NCBI GenBank assembly: GCA_945949625.1
Contig: CAMFFI010000003.1
Location: 1 to 21,686, forward strand
Length of the DNA stretch: 21,686 nucleotides
Reading direction: 5' to 3'
Origin: an uncultured bacterium
Lineage (GTDB): Bacteria; Bacillota; Clostridia; Oscillospirales; Acutalibacteraceae
Under the pieces are notes generated by a model, which worked only from the letters and a program-made list of their open reading frames with translations, was not told where the DNA came from and searched no databases. Both the position numbers and the translations under genes were made by a program. Positions within the stretch are counted from its first letter, which is position 1. Every line of letters begins with the position of its first letter. This document shows, in pieces, positions 1 to 6,905 of the stretch.

Positions 1-161
1 AGAAATTCAGTAATCATTTTTATTTTTATAATTATAACAAATATATTTATATATTTCAACAAAAAGCGACTTGATTTTTTATCTCATATTCACATAGCCT
101 ATTAAAACAATATTCCCAAAGGACAAAAGCTTTATGAATTGATTTTAATGTAATTTAGCTC

Positions 162-194
162 TTGAAATTTTTATGTAATGGGGTATATTATAAT
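162..194 (+). promoter_or_regulatory. Probable SigA-type promoter of yqeY
   Basis: TTGAAA (162-167) is followed after 16 bp by TATATT (184-189), and a TATAAT sits at 189-194. Either -10 would start transcription a few bases before the gene's ribosome site. The first ~160 bases of the window are AT-rich and show no other feature I can support. Confidence 0.4.
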
Positions 195-223
195 ATACAG
201 TAACAATGAAAGAAGGCTTTACA

Positions 224-670
224 ATGTCAAAAATTGATGAAGTAAGAAGTGCGATGATGCAGGCGATGAAGGACAAAAACAACCCCAGAAAAGACGCCTT
301 GTCAATGCTTTTGTCAGCTCTTAAGGCAAAATTTATTGATAAAAGAGCTGATTTAACAGAAGAAGAAGAAAATACCATTATTCTCCGTGAAATCAAGCAG
401 GCTCAGGAAACCTTGGAGAGCGCTCCTGCCGATAAAACGGATATGATTGAGGAATGTAAGCTGAGAATTGCCGTGTATTCCGAATTTGCTCCGAAAATGA
501 TGAATGAACAGGAAATAAAGGAAGTTGTCAAATCCGTTCTTGATGAAATGGGACTTGAAAATCCTACCGTAAAGGAAAAGGGCTTAATAATGAAAAATCT
601 TATGCCAAAGGTAAAAGGCAAAGCCGACGGAGGTCTTGTAAACAAAATTGTCGGAGAATTTATATCGTAA
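224..670 (+). CDS. yqeY: YqeY family protein (GatB/YqeY domain)
   Basis: A 148-residue protein of the YqeY family, a small helical protein related to the C-terminal tRNA-binding domain of the GatB amidotransferase subunit. The exact cellular role is not settled; a tRNA-linked role is usually assumed. The whole protein is recognisable from the helical N-terminus with KDALSMLLSALK, the acidic stretch LTEEEE, and the C-terminal GLIMKNLMPKVKGKADGGLVNKIV segment (PKVKGKADG is a family hallmark). An upstream in-frame ATG at 206 has no ribosome site. The ATG at 224 lies 8 bases after AGAAGG and gives the usual family length, so I use it. The gene stands alone between its promoter and a shared bidirectional terminator. 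Confidence 0.87.
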   Translation: MSKIDEVRSAMMQAMKDKNNPRKDALSMLLSALKAKFIDKRADLTEEEENTIILREIKQAQETLESAPADKTDMIEECKLRIAVYSEFAPKMMNEQEIKEVVKSVLDEMGLENPTVKEKGLIMKNLMPKVKGKADGGLVNKIVGEFIS

Positions 671-696
671 GCAATCAATAATTAATTGCAAAAGCA

Positions 697-728
697 GAGT
701 GCCTCCGTACGCAAATCGGAGCAGGCAG
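697..728 (+). repeat. Degenerate copy of a 33-nt structured intergenic repeat
   Basis: This stretch begins GAGTGCCTCCGTACGCAA and ends GCAGGCAG. It aligns with the two identical 33-nt elements at 19682-19714 and 20005-20037 (GAGTGCCTCGACACGCAA ... GCAGACAG). The changes keep a base-paired core: here CTCCG pairs with CGGAG, where the other copies pair CACG with CGTG. That suggests selection on structure or a family of related mobile sequences. Confidence 0.5.
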
Positions 729-774
729 ATTACCCTCTTTTGACCGACAATTTCACAGCAGTTTTCTATAAGCA

Positions 775-807
775 AAAATCCCTGCATTGTGCAAATGCAG
801 GGATTTT
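775..807. terminator. Bidirectional rho-independent terminator between yqeY and metA
   Basis: A 14-bp perfect stem (775-788 with 794-807) has the GC core CCCTGCA/TGCAGGG and a 5-base loop. A T-run flanks it on either strand. It lies between convergent yqeY (+) and metA (-), so it can end both transcripts. Confidence 0.85.
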
Positions 808-809
808 CC

Positions 810-1748
810 TTATTTATAAATATCATACATTGATTTAAGCTCTTCCAAATCATAGGGCGTCTGCTGATAGACAAAATAGTTAAGCCAGTTTGTATAAAGC
901 AAAGTGGCGTTGCATCTCCACACCATAGGAGGATTTCCGGCAGGGTCGTTATTTCTGAAATAATTATAAGGAATTTCAGGCTTTAAGCCTTTGTAACGGT
1001 CACGGTAATATTCCTTTGCCAATGTATTTCTGTCATATTCCGCATGTCCCATTACAAAAAACTGTCTGCCGTTTTTGTTTGCAACAATTGAAACTCCTGC
1101 AATTTCGGAAACTGCCAATATCTGAAGCTCGCTGTGACTTTCCACATCCTCACGGCTTACCTCCGTAAAACGTGAATGAGGCAGCAGAAAATAATCGTCA
1201 AAGCCTCTCAGCAGCGGATGATACGGGTCCAGCAGCTTGTGATTGTATATACCCGAAAGCTTTTCCTTTAAAGGTCTTTTGGGTATTCCGAAATGGTAGT
1301 AAAGACCTGCCTGTGCTCCCCAGCAAATGTGAAAGGTAGAGTACACGTTGGTTTTTGACCATTCCATTATTGTTTTAAGCTCTTCCCAGTAGTCAACCTG
1401 TTCAAATTCAAGCTGTTCAACAGGCGCACCGGTAATTATCATTCCGTCAAAACGCTGATTCTTGATTTCATCAAAGGTTTTGTAAAATGTAGTAAGATGC
1501 TGTTGTGAAACATTTTTGGAAACGTGAGAAGCCATTTGCAAAAGCTCAATATCAACCTGCAAAGGACTGTTTCCCAACATTCTTAAAAGCTGGGTTTCCG
1601 TTTCCACCTTATTGGGCATAAGGTTGAGAATTACTATTTTCAAAGGGCGTATGTCCTGAGTAGCCGCTCTGTCATCAGGCATAACAAAAATATTCTCCGA
1701 TTCCAAAACCTTAATTGCAGGCAAATCCTTCTGCACCTTAATAGGCAT
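810..1748 (-). CDS. metA: Homoserine O-acyltransferase, probably acetyl-CoA type
   Basis: MetA-family homoserine transacylase, 312 residues (full length), making the activated homoserine ester for methionine synthesis in the cytosol. The class I glutamine-amidotransferase-like fold is visible through the nucleophile Cys142 in FHICWGAQAG and the His235/Glu237 pair in MGHAEYD. The start MPIKVQKDLPAIKVLESENIFVM is typical of the family and follows a purine-rich AGGGTGGTGAGAG site. Residue 111 is Glu (GAPVE). In characterised members Glu at this position goes with acetyl-CoA and Gly with succinyl-CoA, so I infer O-acetylhomoserine as product. It lies 72 bp downstream of proS on the same strand with no clear terminator between them, so co-transcription is possible. 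Confidence 0.93.
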   Translation of the reverse strand: MPIKVQKDLPAIKVLESENIFVMPDDRAATQDIRPLKIVILNLMPNKVETETQLLRMLGNSPLQVDIELLQMASHVSKNVSQQHLTTFYKTFDEIKNQRFDGMIITGAPVEQLEFEQVDYWEELKTIMEWSKTNVYSTFHICWGAQAGLYYHFGIPKRPLKEKLSGIYNHKLLDPYHPLLRGFDDYFLLPHSRFTEVSREDVESHSELQILAVSEIAGVSIVANKNGRQFFVMGHAEYDRNTLAKEYYRDRYKGLKPEIPYNYFRNNDPAGNPPMVWRCNATLLYTNWLNYFVYQQTPYDLEELKSMYDIYK

Positions 1749-1820
1749 TCTCTCACCACCCTTTTAATTCAAAATTATTAACACTATTATCGCTTTATAA
1801 CACAAAAACAATAATCTAAA

Positions 1821-3257
1821 TCAATACTGTTTTCCCCAGTAAACCATATGCTTTGCAGGCTTTCCGCAGCAAACACAGGTATCTGCAAGATGCTCCTCCT
1901 CAAAAGGAATACATCTGCTCTTTACACCGCCTGTAACATCCTTAAGCTTGTCTTCACAGGCAGAATCGCCGCACCACATAGCTTTAATAAAGCCGGGATG
2001 ATTTTTTGCAATATCAATAAATTCGTCGTAATTTCTTGCAATAAAGGTTTTTTCCTGCATATTTTTAAGAGCCTTTTCGTACATAGCGTCGTGAATGTCC
2101 TGAAGACTTTTTTCAATCTGCTCATTCAGCTTTTCAATAGGTGTGAAAATCTTCTCTCTTGTATCACGTCTGACAACTACGCACTGACCTTTTTCAATAT
2201 CCTTGGGACCGATTTCAACTCTTAAAGGAACTCCCTTCATTTCATACTCGCTGAATTTCCAGCCGGGAGCGTGGTCGCTTGCGTCAACCTTAATTCTGTA
2301 ATTCTTTTTAAGCATATCTGCAATTTCATAAGCCTTGTCAAGAACGCCCTCCTTGTGCTGTGCAATTGGAATAATTGCAACCTGAATAGGCGAAACCTTA
2401 GGAGGAAGTACAAGTCCGTCATCGTCACCGTGCACCATAATAATAGCGCCTATCATTCTTGTAGATACTCCCCATGAGGTCTGATGAGGATAATGCTGTT
2501 TATTATCTCTGCCGGTAAATTTAATATCAAAGCTCTTTGCAAAGCCGTCGCCGAAATAGTGGGAGGTACCGCCCTGCAAGGCAACGCCGTTGTGCATCAT
2601 TGGCTCGATTGTATAGGTAGCCATTGCGCCGGCAAACTTTTCTTTTTCTGTCTTTCTGCCGATTACAGCAGGAATTGCAAGAGTTTCCTTATAGAAATCA
2701 GCATAAACATTAAGCATTCTCAGAGTTTCTTCCTCTGCCTCTTCCTGTGTTTCGTGCATTGTGTGACCTTCCTGCCATAAGAACTCAGAGGTTCTCAGAA
2801 AAGGTCTTGTGGTTTTTTCCCACCTTACAACACTGCACCACTGGTTATAAAGCTTTGGCAGGTCGCGATATGTATTGATTATTTTCTGATAATGCTCGCA
2901 GAAAAGCGTTTCAGAAGTGGGACGAACACAAAGGCGCTCGTTAAGCTTTTCGCTTCCGCCTATGGTAACCCACGCACACTCAGGTGCAAAGCCCTCAACG
3001 TGGTCTTTTTCCTTTTGCAAAAGGCTCTCCGGGATAAACATTGGCATATATACATTTTCATGACCTGTTTCTTTAAAACGTCTGTCCAAATCTGCCTGGA
3101 TATTCTCCCAGATTGCATAACCGTAAGGTCTTATTACCATACAGCCTTTAACACCCGAATAATCTACAAGCTCTGCTTTTTTAACAATATCCGTGTACCA
3201 TTTTGCAAAGTCCTCGTCACGGCTTGTTATAGCTTCAACCATTTTTTTATCTGCCAT
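1821..3257 (-). CDS. proS: Prolyl-tRNA synthetase, short archaeal/eukaryotic type
   Basis: Class II aminoacyl-tRNA synthetase that charges tRNA-Pro, 478 residues. Visible landmarks are TSET (114-117), motif 2 RWEKTTRPFLRTSEFLWQEGHT (from Arg145) and motif 3 GVSTRMIG (263-270), followed by GDDDGLVLPP. An anticodon-binding domain follows, and a C-terminal cysteine-rich zinc-like region ends in CVCCGKPAKHMVYWGKQY. The lack of an editing (INS) insertion and this C-terminal domain define the archaeal-like form, which occurs in many Clostridia. GGAGG stands 8 bases before the ATG, and a TTGAAA-17-TATAAT promoter lies about 90 bp upstream. The promoter sits only 8 bp from the left boundary repeat of the CRISPR-Cas insertion. 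Confidence 0.96.
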   Translation of the reverse strand: MADKKMVEAITSRDEDFAKWYTDIVKKAELVDYSGVKGCMVIRPYGYAIWENIQADLDRRFKETGHENVYMPMFIPESLLQKEKDHVEGFAPECAWVTIGGSEKLNERLCVRPTSETLFCEHYQKIINTYRDLPKLYNQWCSVVRWEKTTRPFLRTSEFLWQEGHTMHETQEEAEEETLRMLNVYADFYKETLAIPAVIGRKTEKEKFAGAMATYTIEPMMHNGVALQGGTSHYFGDGFAKSFDIKFTGRDNKQHYPHQTSWGVSTRMIGAIIMVHGDDDGLVLPPKVSPIQVAIIPIAQHKEGVLDKAYEIADMLKKNYRIKVDASDHAPGWKFSEYEMKGVPLRVEIGPKDIEKGQCVVVRRDTREKIFTPIEKLNEQIEKSLQDIHDAMYEKALKNMQEKTFIARNYDEFIDIAKNHPGFIKAMWCGDSACEDKLKDVTGGVKSRCIPFEEEHLADTCVCCGKPAKHMVYWGKQY

Positions 3258-3343
3258 TGTTTATACCTCCGTAATTCCAAAGCGACACCGCATTGCAGGC
3301 ACTTTATTTTTATTTGCGGCTGACTTTAAATCATAACATTTCT

Positions 3344-3372
3344 ATTATACAGGCAAGCAAAGGATTTTTCAA
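3344..3372 (-). promoter_or_regulatory. proS promoter
   Basis: On the minus strand TTGAAA (3367-3372), 17 bp, then TATAAT (3344-3349): near-consensus SigA spacing and sequence. The roughly 80-base leader to proS shows no T-box or other riboswitch that I can recognise. Confidence 0.8.
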
Positions 3373-3380
3373 GTAAATAA

Positions 3381-3400
3381 GCAAAAAAATACAGGCAGAG
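3381..3400. repeat. Left 20-bp direct repeat bounding the CRISPR-Cas locus
   Basis: gcaaaaaaatacaggcagag is identical over all 20 bases to 11001-11020 in the same orientation. The right copy is one arm plus T-tract of the intact acpP terminator. The left copy has lost the partner arm, so it is an orphan half-terminator. The match stops sharply at both ends (a/g before, t/a after). Confidence 0.85.
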
Positions 3401-3464
3401 TCTAATGACCTTCTTCAAAGAAACTATTTTTAGTTTTGGGTAATTTGAGAAACATAATACAACA

Positions 3465-3490
3465 ACCCCTCCCATATATGTGGGAGGGGT
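3465..3490 (-). terminator. Terminator hairpin at the distal end of the CRISPR array
   Basis: A 10-bp perfect stem ACCCCTCCCA / TGGGAGGGGT with a 6-base loop lies 9 bases beyond the truncated last repeat in the direction of array transcription. It is followed on the minus strand by a T-rich run (TTGTTGTATT). The U-tract is imperfect, but the stem is very stable. It also shields proS from array read-through. Confidence 0.7.
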
Positions 3491-3499
3491 AAGTTTTAC

Positions 3500-3518
3500 T
3501 TATATAGGGTTATTAAAC
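3500..3518 (-). repeat. Truncated leader-distal CRISPR repeat
   Basis: Only the 5' half of the repeat (GTTTAATAACCCTATATAA on the minus strand) remains. The handle-forming 3' half has been replaced by unrelated sequence running into the terminator. It still marks the end of the oldest spacer (3519-3544), whose crRNA uses the handle of the preceding repeat (3545-3580), so this spacer should remain functional. Confidence 0.8.
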
Positions 3519-4964
3519 TTTGTTTCAAGCACTCAAAGCAAAATATCTACAATAGTAGAAATTATATAGGGTTATTAAACCGGTGAGCGAATCATTGGGG
3601 TGACATCATCTACAATAGTAGAAATTATATAGGGTTATTAAACTTTATCAGAACAAGACATAAAAGTTCTATCTACAATAGTAGAAATTATATAGGGTTA
3701 TTAAACCACCGATGTACTACTATCTCTTATCGATCTACAATAGTAGAAATTATATAGGGTTATTAAACCTCTGAACAACCTCATTTTCCGTATCTATCTA
3801 CAATAGTAGAAATTATATAGGGTTATTAAACATGTAAATATACCCTAATAACCAATTCCTATCTACAATAGTAGAAATTATATAGGGTTATTAAACGATA
3901 AGATATATATAATAGGTACGGTATCTACAATAGTAGAAATTATATAGGGTTATTAAACAATAAAACTGCTTATCCTTTTGATACGATCTACAATAGTAGA
4001 AATTATATAGGGTTATTAAACTAATAAGTAACTTACCTGAGCTGTCCTCATCTACAATAGTAGAAATTATATAGGGTTATTAAACTTTACAACGAGTGTG
4101 CAAAGCGTGATTATCTACAATAGTAGAAATTATATAGGGTTATTAAACAGGATATTTTACAGCTTGCACTTGATTATCTACAATAGTAGAAATTATATAG
4201 GGTTATTAAACATCACCCGGAAGACGAAGAGCAGGCAATCTACAATAGTAGAAATTATATAGGGTTATTAAACTTCTGTTTCAAGCTGCAACATATTTTA
4301 ATCTACAATAGTAGAAATTATATAGGGTTATTAAACACACAGAATCTGACAAGACCAAATATTATCTACAATAGTAGAAATTATATAGGGTTATTAAACC
4401 AGTTTTTCTCGGTGTCTCCCGTAGTTATCTACAATAGTAGAAATTATATAGGGTTATTAAACGTTTCTTTAGGTGTCATTTTTATCACATCTACAATAGT
4501 AGAAATTATATAGGGTTATTAAACATAATCGCTGAGTGCTTTCCTGTTCCATCTACAATAGTAGAAATTATATAGGGTTATTAAACAAGTAAATATGCAC
4601 TTGCAGAAGTATCAATCTACAATAGTAGAAATTATATAGGGTTATTAAACGCTTTTAGATATGTAAGTTTATTTCTGCATCTACAATAGTAGAAATTATA
4701 TAGGGTTATTAAACGCTGCCCTTGCAAGCGACCTATTTGGATCTACAATAGTAGAAATTATATAGGGTTATTAAACATATTTTTTGTCCCGGATAGAATA
4801 GCCATCTACAATAGTAGAAATTATATAGGGTTATTAAACTTTTAGGCTTATTGTCTATGATTTTAAATCTACAATAGTAGAAATTATATAGGGTTATTAA
4901 ACTTACCGTTATCTGCGATACAAGAGAGATCTACAATAGTAGAAATTATATAGGGTTATTAAAC
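3500..4964 (-). CRISPR. Type V-A CRISPR array, 23 full repeats plus 1 truncated, 23 spacers
   Basis: The repeat is 36 nt. Full copies start at 3545, 3608, 3671, 3733, 3796, 3861, 3923, 3986, 4050, 4113, 4176, 4238, 4301, 4364, 4427, 4489, 4551, 4615, 4679, 4741, 4804, 4867 and 4929. I see no sequence difference among the 23. Spacers are 26-29 nt, mostly 26-27, and none repeats another. Transcription is on the minus strand: the repeat begins GTTTAATAACCCTATAT and ends with the Cas12a handle AATTTCTACTATTGTAGAT (stem TCTAC/GTAGA, loop TATT). Each guide lies just 3' of the handle, as Cas12a requires. The leader and cas2 are at the high-coordinate end, so the newest spacer is 4903-4928. Uniform repeats and one decayed terminal repeat suggest an array that is, or recently was, active. 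Confidence 0.98.
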
Positions 4965-5092
4965 CCTTGGATTGTTTAAGGTAACAAATATATTTGTAAA
5001 AATATCATTATGTTCGTAATAACCAACTAATTTTTTCATTGTTCAATAACCCCATATCAACAAAATAAAATATTAAGACCAAGGTTTGCAAG
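4965..5092 (-). promoter_or_regulatory. CRISPR leader
   Basis: A 128-bp AT-rich segment between the cas2 stop and the first repeat. It contains a perfect 14-bp palindrome ACAAATATATTTGT (4984-4997) about 20 bp from the first repeat. At 5041-5057 there is a 17-nt near-copy (15/17) of the repeat 5' half, in inverted orientation. CCTTGG beside the first repeat and CCAAGG near 5080 form an inverted pair at the two ends. I find no convincing -35/-10 pair for the array promoter. It may lie here in weak form, or the array may be read from the cas operon. Confidence 0.75.
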
Positions 5093-5368
5093 TCAGTTAA
5101 CTATCAGCAAAGTAGAGTCCTCGTTCTTTGCAAAACCGAACTTTTGCACCTTGCAGGTACTGCTCAGTTGAAAAATATATACGCTGTCGTTTTGGTCGAA
5201 AAGCTTCATAAATTTATTGTTTATATCAGAGATGATATTATTCAATATTCTTTCACTATTATCAATTTCATAAACAGAATACTGCATCATCCGCCCAAAA
5301 CGCTTTATATATTTTGCAAATTTTGCTCTCTTTTTATTATTAGATATATCATAACTAATTATAACCAT
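5093..5368 (-). CDS. cas2: CRISPR-associated endonuclease Cas2
   Basis: A 91-residue Cas2 that forms the central dimer of the Cas1-Cas2 spacer integrase. It opens with the first beta strand of the ferredoxin-like fold and the conserved Asp7 (MVIISYDIS). RRFGRMMQYSVYEI-type sequence follows (here KRFGRMMQYSVYEI), which is typical of Cas2. Its ribosome site GGAGG lies inside the last codons of cas1, and one base separates the cas1 stop from this ATG, so the two are translationally coupled. It is the last gene of the cas operon, immediately before the leader. Confidence 0.95.
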   Translation of the reverse strand: MVIISYDISNNKKRAKFAKYIKRFGRMMQYSVYEIDNSERILNNIISDINNKFMKLFDQNDSVYIFQLSSTCKVQKFGFAKNEDSTLLIVN

Positions 5369-5369
5369 T

Positions 5370-6335
5370 TTAGCCTCCTATGTCAAATGTTGGAAATTTG
5401 TCGGCTGATATGTTTTTCATAAAAGCTCTGTAGTAGGATTGTATATACTCAAATATTAAGTCTTTATTTTCTATTATCGGACTCATTAAAAACTGCATAT
5501 ATTTTGCTGATAATTCCCATTTGAGGCGATATTGATTATTAATAATCAAAAAATCTTCCTTTTTGATTTGCTTTAAGTTAATTGATTTCTTGATTTGTAT
5601 ATCTATCAAAGGTCTAAAAGGCTCTACTATGTCACAAACCAAAGATTTTCTCATATAAAACTGCTTATGCATTACACCTTTATATGTATCGAATCCATAT
5701 GAACTGAGCAAAGCGTCTATAAAGGCAAACAGCAGTGAATAACCTATGTCAAGTACAGAATTTACAATATCCCGTTTTACTCGTGGTTGTCTTCCCTGCC
5801 ATAATATATTATTAAAATGATTTTTAAAATATAGCTTAGCCGCTAAGCCCTCATATGCCATAATTTCACTAAGTTCTTTACAGCTTTCAATTTGTTCAAT
5901 GTATGCGGAAAGTGTATGTATTGCTTCCTTTTGACTTATACTTTTATCTCGCACAAGTTTGAGAGTTTTTATCTGATTACTTATTTTATTTTGTGTTATA
6001 TGCTTTGCAAGACCAAGTCCGTCATACTGGTACTGCTTGGTTTTAAGTAATGTATTAGAATCTTTATCTGCACCAATTATTGAATACAATCTGAAGCCCG
6101 CTGACATAAATGCTATAAAAAATCCGAATTTTCTCGCCTTTGAAATGACAACCGAGGTTATACTGCAATTACCAACGGCAAAAATTAAAAATAATCGGTA
6201 ACAGGAACATTGGAACTTAATTCTATTATCAGCTGTTTTGACGATGATGTTATCATTTGAAAATGACATTTTTTCACCTTCATTGAAAAGCACTATAATA
6301 ATTTGTTTTTTTGAAAAATCAAGCGAAGAAATCAT
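5370..6335 (-). CDS. cas1: CRISPR-associated integrase Cas1
   Basis: A 321-residue Cas1, the catalytic subunit that inserts new spacers at the leader end of the array. The metal-binding residues are present: Glu162 in MAYEGLAAKLYF, His223 in VMHKQFYMRKSLVCDIVEPFR, and Asp235/Glu238 in the same motif. The start at 6335 has AAAGGAG 8 bases upstream, lying over the end of cas4 with a 3-base gap. An alternative internal Met23 (MSFSNDN) also has a weaker GAAGG before it, so a 299-residue form is possible. Upstream residues IIIVLFNEGEKMSFSNDNIIV read like native Cas1 N-terminal sequence, so I keep the long form. All active-site residues are intact, in line with a working adaptation module. Confidence 0.96.
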   Translation of the reverse strand: MISSLDFSKKQIIIVLFNEGEKMSFSNDNIIVKTADNRIKFQCSCYRLFLIFAVGNCSITSVVISKARKFGFFIAFMSAGFRLYSIIGADKDSNTLLKTKQYQYDGLGLAKHITQNKISNQIKTLKLVRDKSISQKEAIHTLSAYIEQIESCKELSEIMAYEGLAAKLYFKNHFNNILWQGRQPRVKRDIVNSVLDIGYSLLFAFIDALLSSYGFDTYKGVMHKQFYMRKSLVCDIVEPFRPLIDIQIKKSINLKQIKKEDFLIINNQYRLKWELSAKYMQFLMSPIIENKDLIFEYIQSYYRAFMKNISADKFPTFDIGG

Positions 6336-6338
6336 GCT

Positions 6339-6905
6339 TTACTCCTTTAGTCTTGAGAAAGAACAGAGAGATTCATATATGCAGTGTGAACATTTTTTAA
6401 TATTTTCCTGAGTAAATGTTTCCAACTCAAATTTGTTCATATTTTTAATAAGAACTTCAAATTTTTTCAGCATATCCGGATTTTCGCCCGGCAACGCTAT
6501 CGGATACATCTTATTATCATCCATACTGTATATTCTGATTTTATGTACTCTGTATCCCATTTCTGTCAAGCCGAAATACTGAGCATAAACCTGAAAAATA
6601 TATCCTTCATATATTTTATTAACTTTTTTCTTTCTTTCCGTAAGAATATGATTGTCGGTATCAAATAAATCTATTTTTCCGAAAAGGTTATATCTCTCAG
6701 AATACACAGAAATCGACTGCAAGATATTTTTATTATCCGAATAGGTACTGCTGTCCACAGCATTATGGGCAGCAGTACCGTTGATCTGATAACTATCCTG
6801 ATAAGTAAGAGTATCTGTATAATAATCAAGCGAATGAAAATATATTGAAGCAGGGCAGAATATATAATCATTGAGGTTAGATATTGTTATAGGAGTTTCA
6901 CTCAT
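6339..6905 (-). CDS. cas4: CRISPR-associated exonuclease Cas4
   Basis: A 188-residue Cas4, the PD-(D/E)XK nuclease that trims prespacers and selects those with a PAM, in complex with Cas1-Cas2. Four cysteines for a 4Fe-4S cluster are visible: Cys17 (FCPASIYF) and C-terminal Cys172, Cys175 and Cys181 (CSHCIYESLC). Nuclease residues are His47, Asp79 (GKIDLF), Glu90 with Lys92 (TERKK), and the Gln105-x-Tyr motif. The ATG overlaps the cas12a stop by 8 bases (ATGAGTGA), with GGAG in the cas12a 3' end as ribosome site. This is compact operon packing. The gene order cas12a-cas4-cas1-cas2 is the standard type V-A order. Confidence 0.95.
   Translation of the reverse strand: MSETPITISNLNDYIFCPASIYFHSLDYYTDTLTYQDSYQINGTAAHNAVDSSTYSDNKNILQSISVYSERYNLFGKIDLFDTDNHILTERKKKVNKIYEGYIFQVYAQYFGLTEMGYRVHKIRIYSMDDNKMYPIALPGENPDMLKKFEVLIKNMNKFELETFTQENIKKCSHCIYESLCSFSRLKE

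Noticed and set aside
3258..3343. T-box riboswitch before proS
   Set aside because: The leader is too short and shows no T-box consensus or specifier-loop arrangement.
3519..4300. Two spacers (3519-3544 and 4274-4300) sharing TGTTTCAAGC
   Set aside because: Only 10 bases at different offsets, the rest unrelated; probably chance, not duplicate or related targets.
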